Shown here one piece after another: positions 11,415-24,113 of a DNA stretch of 64,000 nt; within the stretch, counting starts at the first letter, position 1; every line of letters starts with the position of its first letter. The notes under the pieces were generated by a model. That model made no database searches, was not told the DNA's origin, and saw only the letters and a list, made by a program, of their open reading frames with translations. Both the position numbers and the translations under genes were made by a program. This DNA is from Rhabditophanes sp. KR3021 (lineage: Eukaryota > Nematoda > Chromadorea > Rhabditida > Alloionematidae), in NCBI GenBank assembly GCA_963281155.1, contig CAUJLY010000003.1:3844001-3908000 (forward strand), given 5' to 3'.

Positions 11415-11445
11415 AACATTAAATTTATTCAATAATAATTCATTT

Positions 11446-12203
11446 TTATTTATTTAAAATAAAAAGTTGGTCGTGTTTCTGAATGAGAGTACCAGCTGCA
11501 ACAACATTGCCAACAACTTCGTCTGGGCCAAAGTAGACTTGATCAATGTGTTCAAATTCGGCTAAGTTCACATATTTTCCATTATAAACGGCAGCACAGG
11601 AGTAATATCCAAATTCCTCAATAGTTGATGCCTTGATTGGGCTGGAAATTAATGAGTTGCCATTTTCAAGATAAGCATTGTTCTTACCATTCATTTTAAC
11701 TAAGCCAGTCTTCCATTTTCCATTGAATCTGTCTAGTAATTCTTCGGATCCCCAGAAGTTATGATGCACATCACATGAGAAACGAACACTCAACCTGTGA
11801 CTCTTAGGAATCTTGTAATAATTGACGGATGTTCCACTAATATTAACAGTTTCTCCAGTTTTTTAGGGATATTGAAATGAAGGGAAGCGTCAATGTCTTT
11901 GAATTGGATTGGTGCAAATTTATCATTGGAATCGCCACCATCAACATAGTCGTACTTTCTTGAAAACAAGACTCTAGTTACATTGGTAAATCTTCGTAGG
12001 GCAATATGTTGTCCATTGTGCTAGGCAGCACAAGTGTACAAATCTCCCTCATAAATACTATTAAATGACAATTTATTTCTCAACAAAGCTACATGTCTAA
12101 AAGAGTCTTCTTGACCAACAGTACTTAAATGTTCGTAATTAATGGATTGACGTAAAAAAATGTCATGTTCCATTTTGTGGTTTAATGAAACACTCTGCAG
12201 CAT
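11446..12203 (-). pseudogene. Two-domain secreted Ig-like gene, interrupted
   Basis: On the minus strand two homologous Ig-like units follow one another. The first has EGDLYTCAA then an in-frame TAG near 12018-12020 then HNGQHIALRRF. The second has FGYYSCAAVYNGKYVNLAEF. Between them the frame slips within a run of six A (IPKK then TGETVNISGT) near 11862, where one missing A would restore it. The similarity of the two units shows an internal duplication. The N-terminal exon carrying a signal peptide was not found. Either this is a pseudogene, or the frame slip is an assembly error and the TAG a separate lesion. Confidence 0.5.
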
Positions 12204-12345
12204 TGATTTAATAATTTTAAATTTGATTATTAGCTAAAAGCTATTTACGTGTCATGACGATATTTAGGAGCAAACACATACTTACTAATTCATTCTGGTT
12301 ATTTTAGAGCTAAGATCGCCTCATATTGGCGTTTGTTTAATCTAT

Positions 12346-13738
12346 TATGGAAGACAATGACGAAGCTAGAGTCTCTAGGAAAAGGGAAATGACTCAATTT
12401 CACGATCATGTGGGAAGAGTGCAAGCATAAATGTTGGAGAGAAGATTGCCTGCTCTGACAATAGAATGCTGACCTTAGCGAGAAGCAAGAACTTTGTGGA
12501 AGAAAGTAAGTTTGGCAACTAATTCCGAACTTCGCAATAAACCGTTTGAAGATATGTATCACTTCGCTCATTTTATTTGAGTCGGCCTAAAAACTCATTT
12601 ATTCGCAGTAAGAAAAAGAATCTAGCAATTGGAAGACGAAGCATATGCTGAGAAAGGTGCTAGTTGAGTTTCTGAAGAATGAATTGATAAGAATCTTCAA
12701 ATTGGCAAGAAAATACGACTCAGGTAGTGATGAAGATTGTAAATCTCCGGCATAAGCTTTGAAAGGGAATCACTGTGTTTGCATGCTGTACAATGAGTTA
12801 AGGAAATATTACTTTGACGAAACATTGGATCTGGAAGTACGTCTTAAGAAACATTCAGGATATGTCTCAATTGTAAAAAGCGTTAAAGTGGAAAGGAAAC
12901 AATTATGGATGAAGACTTCGAATCAACATCAAAAGCTATTCAAGTTAGGTACATTGGTGGCTTATCCAAAAGACTTGCCAAAATAATGGAGTGATGTCTT
13001 ATTGCAAATTCAGTAGAAGCCACCAATTTCTCAAAAGGTCTCATCTCCGATCCTGTTTTGAACCTTTTTACCTACCAGCAAATAAGATTAATGGGTCGCT
13101 ATTTTGAAGAAGAGTTGGTTAATGATAGAAAATCGAGTGAAATCCAAGAAACTAAAGATAACCTTAGTAACCACAGGAAAAATGAATTCTGCTAAAAGGC
13201 ATTGGATGTAGCTGAAATCTTCAATCAAGAGAAAACTGCTGCCAATGTCCTTGCTTCAATAAAAGGAAAGGAAAAAGATGCAAAAGACTGTTATGTTTAT
13301 TTGATGGTAGATCCAAGGGCTGTACATGGCAACTGGAGCAAATTTGGAGTCAAAAAGGAATTCGCTACATTGAAGAAACTTATGACTTTGTCGAAAGAAT
13401 TTCAAAACATTCTTCAATCCCGCAGTTGACTTAGAGATGTTGTTTTACAAGAAGGAAGACTTTATCAAAGAGTCATCTATGATAAGTCTTTTGGTAAGAA
13501 GGGAGTAATTGTACTGAAGATGAAATACCAGTCAAAACAAGTAGCAAGGAATGTTGCAAGTATTCGTATTGACTATCTTAGACCTCAGCTTACCAATTTT
13601 GACTCCGGAAAGTCTTTATTTGAAGAAATCTATCTCATGTTCCCAGAAATAAATGACAAAGTAGCAGATCTTATTCTAGGATAATTGTTTGAAGCTTACA
13701 ATGACATCAAAAAAGATGACTATCTCACATTTTTATAG
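12346..13738 (+). pseudogene. GIY-YIG-family relic, copy C (most complete, intergenic)
   Basis: This is the longest copy. The 5' part (from the ATG near 12347) has several stops. From about 13040 the core is clear: AEIFNQEKTAANVLASIK, then CYVYLMVDPRAV (the GIY-equivalent strand). In a shifted frame GIRYIEETYDFVERISKH follows (the YIG-equivalent strand, with Gly replaced by Glu). Then come KGVIVLKMKYQSKQVARNVA, LTNFDSGKSLFEEIYLMFP and VADLIL. Stops and frame shifts show it is not functional. No host gene is proven. It could lie in a long 5' intron of the minus-strand Ig-like gene, but no upstream exon was found. Confidence 0.65.
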
Positions 13739-15338
13739 ACTTTTAAATTTAACCACCTTTTTTAATAAAATTAACATTTACCTCAAACGAGACAAACACA
13801 TGCATTTAATTAAATGAGTAACAATTAAAATACTTTTATTTGTCAAAAATTGATTTGATTCTAAAAATAAAACATCCAAAAGTTAAAAACTAGACTGACA
13901 ACAATTTAAAAAGCACGTGTATTTGGCATTAGTAGGTTATAAATGTGCAATTGCTACATTTCCATGCATTTGACATCCGTTTTGTATCTATCTGTTGATG
14001 TCATTTTTGCAAAGGTCAAATTATGAGGGTTCTTCGGTGTAATTAGTATCACAATGATTCTTTAGTTTTGTGTACGTTGATTTTCCGACATAAATATTTG
14101 CGTACTTTCATCCTTCGTATATTTAAATTTACAATCAGAATCATAATAAATATGTTTATATATTCGTAGTCTGTATAGTGTAATAGTAATTATTTATCAC
14201 TTGCAATTGGTTTTTTAAGTTGTGCCCTTCCATGATCAATATAACATAACAATGATCAGCATATTTTTTTTGCGATTTTTAAAAGCTTTATTGTCAATCT
14301 TTACCTATCGTCAGTGCTCCTCTCATTTTACGTCATTCACCGTTTTCTTTCACATTTAAATATGCTTCTGTTATCTAAACACTCTAGCTAAACTTTAACT
14401 GCAATATAGAAATATATAATTCAAAAACCCACAGCTATCAAGAAGACAATCATTCTTGTTCCACCTTTTCGTGTACATATATTACGGAATGTCATAGAGT
14501 ATATATATTTTCTTGATGTATAGTCCCGATTTTCGATCTTAATATAAACTTCCACGTACCTTTTCATTTTAGTTTTTGTTAATCCACCCAATTGTTTTTT
14601 AGCATTTCAAAAATGCTCTCTTTTATGTCGTCTTGTAAAAATTATTTGCATTTTGAATATTAAAATAATATCATAGATAAAAAGGGTTATGTAGGTATGT
14701 GTATGATATATTTACACTATTTATCAGCCCCATATTTGATTTAGTATAATTTTTCTACATAATTTAGCACATTGTGTGATACCATTTTTTACGTAAATAA
14801 AAAACAAATCAAAGGCTTATTTTTTACTTGCAAAGCAAATTTACCAATAACAAGTTTTTAATTTATCTATCAGTAACTAGCCATTATCTTTTAAAAATAA
14901 TATGCAATTCAGTTTAGACCAATCTCATCTTGATTTTCTAAATTATTTAATTTAAACTTTTAAACTATTTAATTTAAATTGACATACGCTAAAACCCAAT
15001 GTAGGACTGTCTAGTTCTCTTACGCAGATAGTCTGTTAAAGATGCTAGACTCGATAACTAGGCCAAAGTAAAATATTACCCGAATATATGTCTAGTCTCC
15101 TTTTTGGCAAATATGTGCAAATAGTTGGGACGTCGTGTTTTTATCACCACTGATAGCAACTGCATTTTTTATATACTTTAATCATATTAATTGTTACGAT
15201 AGCATCCCATTTGGAGAAACACATACAACACATACAATTAATATTAAGTGTGTTTCATCTTTGTTAATTCAGTACTTTTATTGTAATATATTATCACATT
15301 TTAGATAAGAGTTTTGTTCTCTCTGACTAATATTGAAA
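13739..15338. other. AT-rich intergenic region before citrate synthase
   Basis: About 1.6 kb with no supportable gene, RNA or repeat. It presumably includes the citrate synthase promoter at its right end. Confidence 0.5.
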
Positions 15339-18300
15339 ATGGCTGCTATCACCTCTTTTGCTCGTCGTTCTTTGTTGATCTCTAAGGTAAATTTGAAATG
15401 TACACAATTTTTTATACCTAAACTAATTTTTAGAATGTTACTCCCGTTATTTCTTCCCAAGCTCAAATGTCTTCTGAATCTACCAATTTGAAAGAAGTCC
15501 TTGCTCAAAAAATCCCGGAACACAATAAAAAGGTCAAGGAATTCAGAGCTCAACACGGAAGCACTGTCATCCAACAAGTCAACATTGATATGATTTACGG
15601 AGGTATGAGATCTATCAAAGGAATGGTCACTGAAACTTCTGTCCTTGACTCCGAAGAAGGAATCAGATTCCGTGGGTACTCTATCCCAGAATGCCAAGAA
15701 AAACTCCCAAAAGCTCCAGGCGGTAGCGAACCCCTCCCAGAAGCTATCTGGTGGCTTTTGTGTACCGGAGATATCCCCACTGATAAACAAGTTGCTGCCA
15801 TCTCCAAAGAATGGGCTTCCCGTGCTGACCTTCCCGAACACATTGTTCAGATGTTAGACAACTTCCCATCCCACCTTCACCCAATGGCTCAATTTATTTC
15901 CGCCATTGCTGCTTTAAATTCCGAATCCAAGTTTGCTGCTGCATACGCCAGTGGTGTTTCTAAGGCTAGTTACTGGGAGTACACTTATGAAGATTCAATG
16001 AATCTTTTGGCCAAACTCCCAACTATTGCTTCCATGATTTACCGCAATCTCTACCGTGATGGAACTTCCGTCGGAGTCATTGATTCAAAGAAAGATTGGG
16101 CTGCCAACTTCGCCGCCATGCTCGGATACGAAGATCCTTTGTTCACTGAACTCCTCCGTCTTTACTTGGTCCTCCATTCAGATCATGAGGTAATTTGTTA
16201 TAAATTATTAATTTATTTAAAAACATATAATTATAGGGTAAGCAAAAATGATCAAATGCACAAAAAAGGATCAAATACACAAAAAATGGGCTAATACTTT
16301 AGGCCAATATTCTTGACGTTCATTAAACAAGAAGTCTTTTAAAATTAAACCAGCGACTTCCATGTTTCTTGTCGGGTTCATGTGACTAACAAATTCAAAA
16401 GAGGGTTTTCCAGAAGCAGAATTTGTTAATAGCATTGATTAAGATAGCTTCTACATTCTCAGCGATTTGTTTAGAGGATAAGTTTTTTTAGCGACAACTA
16501 AATTTTTACCAGCCTTGACCAATTCATTGAAGAAAGGGTTAATTTGCAAGTAAATATTATATGGCCTTTCATTTTAAGCAGACTTCTTTTTTCAACATTC
16601 ACATCTCTGATCAGCTCGCTAGCTTCTTCTCTAAACGTTCTAATTCTTTTCAATAACCCAGGACATCGTTTGCCTTCAATGAGTGCCCTTGTCTTCAACA
16701 GTCTGGAGCAGTGTTGACATACGTTCAACTTTATTAACCATTTGCTTTGACAGTTAAAAGACTATCATTAGGTAGTATTGGAATTTCGTAGATGGTGCAT
16801 GCTAAGGACATTAACACAGATATGAAATTATCTTTAAACCTTACATGAATAAGCGACATTACTCAAAGTTTTGTAAACACCAATTTTTTTACACATTTAG
16901 GTATGAGTTTCAAGGTCAGAGCCAAACATGAAACAACAAAAAACGTTTTGTCACAAATTAGCTGATTTTAAGGATTTCAATAATCTCATCCATCCCGTTG
17001 AAACTTCAACTGTGCTTTTTTCCTTGACACTTTCGACAGCGATCTTTTCATTTTAAGGAATGATTTTTTTTGCTCCAGGTTTGATGGTGGCTTTAGATTC
17101 AAAAACTTTTCTTTCCTTTCATCCTCGCTGTCACTAAGAATAATCAGCTCAGGCACTCCACCTTCATCGCTGCAACTAATTCTGGTTCACCATTGTTTAA
17201 ATCAAATAATAAATAACACTAAATGCCGTCATTAAATCTTACCATTATCCATTAAGTCATCTTCATTTACAACAGCTCTATTTCTTGTTAAGGGTTACTC
17301 CGATCTTTTTCAGAGCCTTAGTTGGAAACTTTTCTCCCAAACTTACTCGAATAAGTATGATACTCATATCACGAACTCTTTTCTGAATTTTCTTATCAGC
17401 CATATTGGATTAAATAACACCAGTTTGAAGCGATACTTATACAACTGAAATAATAGTAAAAATACTTAACACATGTTAAATTTGATCTTATATGATACGG
17501 AGTAGCTTGAAGCTAAAATTCAAAGTCTACAGTCTTGACGTACTGTTGGCGCCCAGTTAAATTGACTTTAAATATCGTCATATAAATGTATAGCTTGCAG
17601 TCAACATTCAAATGTGAAAAATATTGAGTCATAAAGCACTTTTCGTAGTCTCTTTGACTAATTTTAATTATTTAGTAAATAATTTTATTCTTTCACGAAA
17701 GACGTATTTTTACATATTATGGAAACATCAAATTTATTAATTAAAGATACCTAAAATTTATAATTTATATTCTAGGTGGAAACGTCTCTGCTCATACTTC
17801 CCATTTGGTAGGATCTGCCTTAGCTGATCCTTATTTGTCCTTCTCCGCTGCTATGGCCGGACTTGCTGGTCCATTGCACGGAGCTGCTTCCCAGGAGAAC
17901 TTCGAATTCTTGACCAAGGTTGCCAAGGCTGTCGGACCAAAATACACCGAAGAACAATTGAGAACTTTCCTCAATGCTCACCTTAAATCTGGACAAGTTA
18001 TTCCAGGATTTGGACGTAAGTTTAAAGCTTTTTATTCAATATCATTTACCTTGCTTTTCATGATTATTCAGATGCCGTACTTAGAAAGACCGATCCTCGC
18101 TATACTTGTCAACGTGAATTTGCCTTAAAACATCTTCCAAATGACGAATTGTTCAAGCTTGTATCTGCTCTCTTCAAAGTCACCCCAGACATCCTTATTG
18201 GATTAGGTAACTTACAAAAAATCATTGAAAAAGTTTTGTTAAAAATTCAATTAAAACACAGAAACACATTAATACATCATAATGTGCTCTTCATATCCAC

Positions 18301-19503
18301 ATTCTGAAGAGTTCTTGACAATAAGTTGAGCAAGTTGTGAGTTTACTTGAAGGTTCATGCTCAAGACGAAATCTAAAGATGGCTTTCCACCTTGGCTGTT
18401 GGTAAGTTAGCCACGGAATGCGTTGATGACAATTGCTTCGACGTTTTCAGCAATCACTTTGGATGGGTACTCTTTCTTAACAACAATCAATTTCTTCCCT
18501 GCAATAACGAGTTTGTTAGGAAATCTCTCCTTCTTGTCAAAAGCGAAGTCCCAGTTGAGAAAATAGTTGAAGCTATGTCTGTGAAATGTCATCCTTTTGA
18601 CGGCTTTCTGTCTCACCAGCATATTTAATGGCATTCTGTTCGTCTTCCAATTTCCATCCATCAGCGAGACCAGTAGAATCCAAAAAAAATAGACACGGCA
18701 TGATTCGTCTCCCTTGCTGGCTTTGAGTTGATTGAGTTCATTCTTGATTTCTTTAGCAAATGTTTCCTCTGCAGTATCCGTGACTTGGATCAACTTCTTT
18801 GGCAAGTCAATTCGTTCGTTTTTACCGGTTTCATAAAGTAAATGAGTTAGATAATCTCCTACCAATTCAACTGATTTGTAATTGAGCGTACTAAATAAGT
18901 CGTCATTAGGTATTCCTAGCCATCAGAGCAACTTCTTTTTAGGTTTAACTGGTGTTGAACTACTGCTCTTGACCAATGTAACCAAACTTCCAACCTCTTT
19001 TTCGGAAACTTTTAAAATGTTCTCTTGATTGCAGTAGAATTGCTCGCTTATTCCATATTAGAATAAATAAACACCAATCAAGGTGAACCTTAGGCTCTAA
19101 ATTAGTAAGAATGATTAATATACATTTAATTTGATCATAATATACACGTAAATAGCCTGAGCTGACATTTAAACTTGATACTAAATATTATAACTTACAA
19201 ATAATTAATGTTAAACTAAATATAAAATTAACAACAAAAAATACTGATCAACAAATTATTTTTCATGTTACAGGAAAAGTTGCCAACCCATGGCCAAATG
19301 TTGATGCTCACTCAGGAGTTCTCCTCCAACACTTCGGGTTAAAGGAGATGCAATTTTACACAGTAATGTTCGGTGTATCACGTGCTTTGGGATGTTTGAG
19401 TCAACTTATATGGTCAAGAGGCATGTCATTACCTTTAGAACGTCCAAAGAGTCATTCAACCGAAGGATTGATTGCTATCGCTAATAAAGCTAAAAAACTT
19501 TAA
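15339..19503 (+). CDS. CS: Mitochondrial citrate synthase
   Basis: Exons are 15339-15386, 15434-16189, 17776-18015, 18072-18206 and 19274-19503. A basic N-terminus ([16 protein letters not shown]) fits a mitochondrial presequence. Core motifs are [25 protein letters not shown], the active-site [55 protein letters not shown] and the end [18 protein letters not shown]. It condenses acetyl-CoA with oxaloacetate in the TCA cycle. Exon 2 ends in phase 0 but exon 3 needs one preceding base (expected HEGGN), so one G appears missing at this junction, probably an assembly error. Introns 2 (1.59 kb) and 4 (1.07 kb) each contain an antisense GIY-YIG relic. Confidence 0.93.
16315..17403 (-). pseudogene. 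GIY-YIG-family relic, copy D (antisense in citrate synthase intron 2)
   Basis: The minus strand starts with [19 protein letters not shown] and an acidic stretch ([18 protein letters not shown]), then decays. The C-terminal block returns as [10 protein letters not shown], then [27 protein letters not shown] and [11 protein letters not shown] across shifted frames. This matches the family order, including the putative catalytic Glu in AEN-E. The GIY and YIG strands are not readable. It lies entirely within the citrate synthase intron, opposite strand. Confidence 0.6.
18260..19060 (-). pseudogene. GIY-YIG-family relic, copy E (antisense in citrate synthase intron 4)
   Basis: A minus-strand frame from 18865 to 18407 reads ...[18 protein letters not shown] (GIY-equivalent strand). 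In the next frame comes [19 protein letters not shown] (YIG-equivalent strand, Gly present). Back in the first frame are [20 protein letters not shown] and AIVINAFRG, then a stop and [11 protein letters not shown]. Upstream (18900-19056) is a segment [20 protein letters not shown]. This copy keeps the nuclease signature but has frame shifts and a stop. It is antisense within citrate synthase intron 4. Confidence 0.65.
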
Positions 19504-20186
19504 TAACGCCGCCAGCTGTAGGAATTACTTGAGTTACTACCTTTAGATATGATACAATTAAAGTTTCCCCTTTTATAATGAAACAATATTAATGAAAACT
19601 ATTTTATCTTGACTTTTTAAGGTTATTTAAATAAAAATATTATGTTTTCTTTATTCAATTATCTTCTTAATAAACAAAAGTAAGTAGGTCACCGGCCGAC
19701 TATACTACCTCTATTCCACAAAGAATTCTGTTCAAAAGATGTTTATTTGATAATAATATGCAATTTTTTAATCATTTTCAAAGTCGGCGTATTGCACTAG
19801 GACAAGATTTATCCAACACAAACCGATTAAATAAACAAACATTAAAATGACTGAATACAGTCTAAGGCATTTTGCTTAATATCATTTATTTTGTTAAAAA
19901 TAGTTGTCAAGGAGTATTATGTCTGATGTGATCATTGCAATAATTTGATTAAAAGATGATGCAAACAAATGTCAGTGATTATTGGCAATATGTCGAATAT
20001 AATTTTCATAACGTCTATAGTTTCTGTAGTAGTGTTATTTGATTAGCAACAATTTTGGTACAAACAATATGATAATACATTTGTGATAAGCAACAATTTA
20101 AACGCAAGATAGTAGCTAATTTTAAAATAATATGATTAGCTGTCTTCTTAAAAGAATGATTTCTACTATTTTTTCATTTATCAAAA
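19504..20186. other. Intergenic region between citrate synthase and the acyl-CoA ligase
   Basis: About 680 bp, AT-rich. No further gene, repeat or RNA was recognised; it should hold the citrate synthase 3' UTR and the ligase promoter. Confidence 0.5.
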
Positions 20187-22517
20187 ATGAAAATTGTTTC
20201 TGCATTTCCAGATCCTATTCCGGTTGCTTCGTCTGTCGACTTTCCGACTTTTTTCGATAAAGTTATCAATGAGTATGAAAGTAATATTGCTTTGGTAAGT
20301 TAAAATGTGATAAATAGTTACTAAAGCTCGTGAATTAGATTGATCAAGAAGCCAACATTTCATATAAATTCTCCGAATTACGATTCTTAATAAATCGGTT
20401 TTCTATATTTTTGGAAAAACTTCCCTTGAAACAAGGAGATATCGTAGCAACACTTCTTGGAAACTCAGCCGAATTTATAGCTCTATTTTTAGCGTGCTGC
20501 AAACAAAGATTGGTCTTCACTCCACTTAATCCCAACTATCATAGGAGAGAAATCGAGACATACTTGCTCAAAGTTTCCCCACAATACTTGATCGTTGAGG
20601 ACAACCTTTATAATGAGTCTGCTTATTTGCCTTCAATTGTGAAGTCTATTAATTCTGTTTACAGAATCAACGAACTAATGTTGTTTACTTCGCCTACTGG
20701 AGAAAGAGATGGCAATTACGAATTAGAGCCTTTTGATAATTCGGCCACTGCTGTTATATTTTTCTCATCAGGAACTAGTGGTTTCCCAAAACCAACCAAA
20801 ATTTCACATAAAGCATTAATTACTCAAATTAATATTGTCAGATGCATTGAGGAAAATGCGATTCAGGATTTCTTGGTTTTAGGATGTAGTGATGTTTCAT
20901 ATGGTATGTTTACACTTAAAAACTCGAAACAATATGGTTCTAAAGTTTACAAAAAGAGTAAAAGGCACAAAAGTAGGTGTATTTTTAAGGATATAAAAAT
21001 AGACTTACAAATAAAATAGCTATCACATTACATTTTGTCGCCATAATGCTCGTACTTGAACTCATTTGGATTGTTCCATTTCCAAGATATCCGTGCATAA
21101 TCCCTTAAGTTACGCCACAGGATGGATGATACATTTATAAGGCATGTATATTTGATAAGATTGTGTACATTCGAATTGGAATAAATAATTAAGTGACTTA
21201 TATTTGAAATATTCTTTAATTATATTTGCATCCGGTATGGATTGAACTGTAGATGATAAAAATGATAAACTTTGAATATTTCCTAAACTATAACTTTTGT
21301 TCAGGAGTAATGCCATACTGCCACTCAGGAGGCCTTATGGCAACTCTGATGATGATTGCACAAGGTGCTAAAGTGCTCATTAATCGAAAATTTAATGAAG
21401 ATTCATTTTATCAACATATTGAAAAGTATAAAGTAACAACATTAACATTAGTTCCTGCTGTTATGTGTTTGTTTCTAAACTCAGAGAAAACAAAAAACTA
21501 TGACTTGACATCAATTAAGAATATATTCTTTGGTTCTTCAAATATACATGTGGATGTTTTGGATAGACTGAAGAAAAAATTTACTCACATTACGAATTAT
21601 ATACATTTATATGGTTTGACAGAGGCGAATATTGTTTTTATGATGCCGAACATTGAAGCTGCAAAAAAAAGATTACCTCAGTTGGCGTATTGATGCCTGG
21701 CGTTCAATGTAGAATTATATCCATTAGTCCCAATGATTTAGACTCGGATGTTGAAACATTAGAAGAAGGAGAACTTTATATAAAGAGTGATATGGTTATG
21801 AATGGATATTTGAATGAAGAGGATAATGCCAATGCATTTGATGAGGGAAATTGGCTGAAGACAGGTAAATATTAAACCTAGATCAGCAAACATTTCTATA
21901 AAGAGTAGCAATTCTAAAATAGATGAACTAACTATTTAGCAAAGATTAAATAATAATTTTAAAATAAAACATAATTTTAGGGGATATTGTGAGTGTCGAT
22001 AGGGATGGATTTTTTTATATCAAAGGTATAGTCTATTCAGTCAAAATTGTAATGTATCATTTAAAATAATCTTAATTTAGCATGAAAAATAATTTATGAT
22101 GCTAAAGAGAGACTTTTAGTCAATAATTAATATTTTAATTGTAATTTTCGTGATAATAATTTATTTAATTTAGGTAGATGCAAAGAATTAATAAAAATAA
22201 ATAGTTGGCAAATCTCGCCATTTGAATTGGAAACAGCAATTTTAGATGAATTTAAGGAAGAAGTGGAAGATTGTGCTATTCTTCATTACATTGACAATCC
22301 ATCGACAAGCTTTTTTCAAGGGCAATTGGCAGCTTTAGTCATACTAAAACCAAATAAATTTTTATTAGCCCACCAAATCACAACATTTATAGAAAAGAAT
22401 TTCATAAGTTACAAACATATAAAAGGAGGTGTTAAATTTGTAACTTCATTTCCAAAGACGGAAACAGGCAAATTATTACGAATAAGATTAGCACAACTGT
22501 TTATTAACTCAGTTTGA
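20187..22517 (+). CDS. AMP-forming acyl-CoA ligase (4-coumarate-CoA ligase / luciferase-like)
   Basis: Exons are 20187-20294, 20339-20903, 21305-21864, a short exon near 21981-22025 (GDIVSVDRDGFFYIKG) and 22174-22517. ANL-family motifs appear in order: P-loop FFSSGTSGFPKPTK, HLYGLTEAN, GELYIKSDMVMNGYL, NWLKTGD, GRCKELIKINSWQISPFELE and the C-terminal lysine loop PKTETGKLLR. It should activate a carboxylic acid to its acyl-CoA; the substrate is unknown. In exon 3 a run of eight A near 21662-21669 causes a frame slip (AAKKR.. versus KKITSVGVLMPG). One additional A restores the frame, so this is probably an assembly error. The stop codon overlaps the end of the convergent ceramide synthase gene. 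Confidence 0.88.
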
Positions 22518-23631
22518 CTTTTCCCTGCTTTGTTATCTTTCCTTCTTTTGCTAATCTTTCTAACTTCCGTGTGATTTCAATTGCACTTGCCGAATTCAAC
22601 TCTCGATTATCCTCAGGTTCTTTCCCCGTTCTCAGCACACGAATCAACATTGTCAAAATGAACGTGAACCAATACACGTTCATAAATGCGATGATGACCA
22701 GACCAGCTCCGAGCAATCCAAAGAACGGACCGTCTTGCGGACCCAAATACACACCCATAAATGCCGTATACAGAAGCTTCAACGGATACCAGTAAAGCCT
22801 AAACACAACCCACATAACTGCAAATAAAAAGAATGCTGTGTTGCCAAACCAATGATAAAAAGGATAATAATCTCCATTTTCGCGTTTTCTTAAGTACATG
22901 CATAATTTCGTTATTTCCAACATCATGTCTGTATTATCGTGTAAAAATAAAACAAAAGCTCCTTCCAGCATATGCCCTGATCCATAACTTAGTGTAATTA
23001 AAGCTAATGCTACAAAATGGTGAACCATCATTAATGTTGAATCCTTCTTCCATGTATCCATCTCCCAAGTCGCGTAGATTGAGTGCAAATAAAATGAACA
23101 CTGACTTACATAAATAAAATAAATATCCCAGTAAACAGTCTGCCCTTCCATTGTCTGCCAGCCCTTCCAAAGAGATAGTGGATTATAAAAATAATCGTAT
23201 CTATTGCTGAAAATATGTACATACAAGGAGAATCCAAATGTCGTTGAATAATATAGTAATTTCCATACTGATTCAGGGAACTTTTTGTGATTTAGTGGCG
23301 AGATGTCTAGTTTTTGAATCAATGGCTTGCAAATCGTATCTGTAACCCACGTTCTGAGAATAGTCCAGAAGAAAGCCAGTAAGATGACCCAAAATACCTC
23401 TACGGCAGTAACTTGAAGAGACTTTAAATCTTCAAAAAAGGTCCATGGAATAGCATAATCTGGTCTAACTTTGTAGAAACGTTGGGTGTAATGAGTAACA
23501 GAGTTGTAAATTAACTTAACGAACGTTACATAATCTACTGTGTTCGTGTTGTAGATAAAAGGGTCGTCGATGTTATATTCAGGTCTTAACATAGTAATAA
23601 TAACTTTAAAAAAGCTGCTGCATTCGTACAC
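22504..23631 (-). CDS. Ceramide synthase (TLC/Lag1 domain)
   Basis: A single-exon frame of 375 residues; the true start may be the internal Met (MLRPEYN) at 23592. It is a multi-pass ER membrane protein. The Lag1 motif is intact: MMVHHFVALALITLSYGSGH with the double His, then FLHDNTDMMLEITKLCMYLR with the Asp pair. The upstream TLC part includes WKLLYYSTTFGFSLYVH. It acylates sphingoid bases with acyl-CoA to form ceramides. A basic tail (RKLERLAKEGKITKQGK) faces the cytosol. No homeobox-like insertion is seen, as in nematode lagr-1/hyl proteins. The last 14 coding bases overlap the last 14 of the acyl-CoA ligase on the other strand. Confidence 0.93.
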   Translation of the reverse strand: MYECSSFFKVIITMLRPEYNIDDPFIYNTNTVDYVTFVKLIYNSVTHYTQRFYKVRPDYAIPWTFFEDLKSLQVTAVEVFWVILLAFFWTILRTWVTDTICKPLIQKLDISPLNHKKFPESVWKLLYYSTTFGFSLYVHIFSNRYDYFYNPLSLWKGWQTMEGQTVYWDIYFIYVSQCSFYLHSIYATWEMDTWKKDSTLMMVHHFVALALITLSYGSGHMLEGAFVLFLHDNTDMMLEITKLCMYLRKRENGDYYPFYHWFGNTAFFLFAVMWVVFRLYWYPLKLLYTAFMGVYLGPQDGPFFGLLGAGLVIIAFMNVYWFTFILTMLIRVLRTGKEPEDNRELNSASAIEITRKLERLAKEGKITKQGKVKLS

Positions 23632-24113
23632 AAGTTAAAGCTAATGGCTGATTATAACAAAAGTGATGTTAAATATCTGTACTCGAATGGGACACCAGTT
23701 TGTGATGTCTCCAACTTCAGATGGTTAAGTGAATCGTTTACATAGATTATTGAAAGATACAGTCAAGAGGCATTTTGTTTGATTAAGACTTGTTTTGTGG
23801 GGTCAAAGGTTAACGAGTTTTGGATTCTACTCACTAAAGGGGAGGATCAGGAAATGTCAAATTTACATAAATATTTGTATTTTGTGGTGTTTCTGGTACC
23901 ATTTTATGTCATTCTCGATCTCTTAATCGACAGTGCATCCATCTTTCAAGATGGGAGCACTTAATAAATGTCAAAAACAAATTTAAAAAACTCGACAATT
24001 GTCCCACAACCGTTGGTACATGCTTCCCTTACAATTGTGTCAAAACTTTTGTTTTAATAGTTTATTTTGTATCAAGCGTTAATTCATATTTTAAACCAAT
24101 TCGAACAACTACA
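23632..24113. other. Intergenic region between ceramide synthase and RWDD1 starts
   Basis: About 480 bp between two divergent genes, likely a shared promoter region. A 61-codon plus-strand frame (23779-23964) with one hydrophobic stretch has no support and is treated as chance. Confidence 0.5.
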
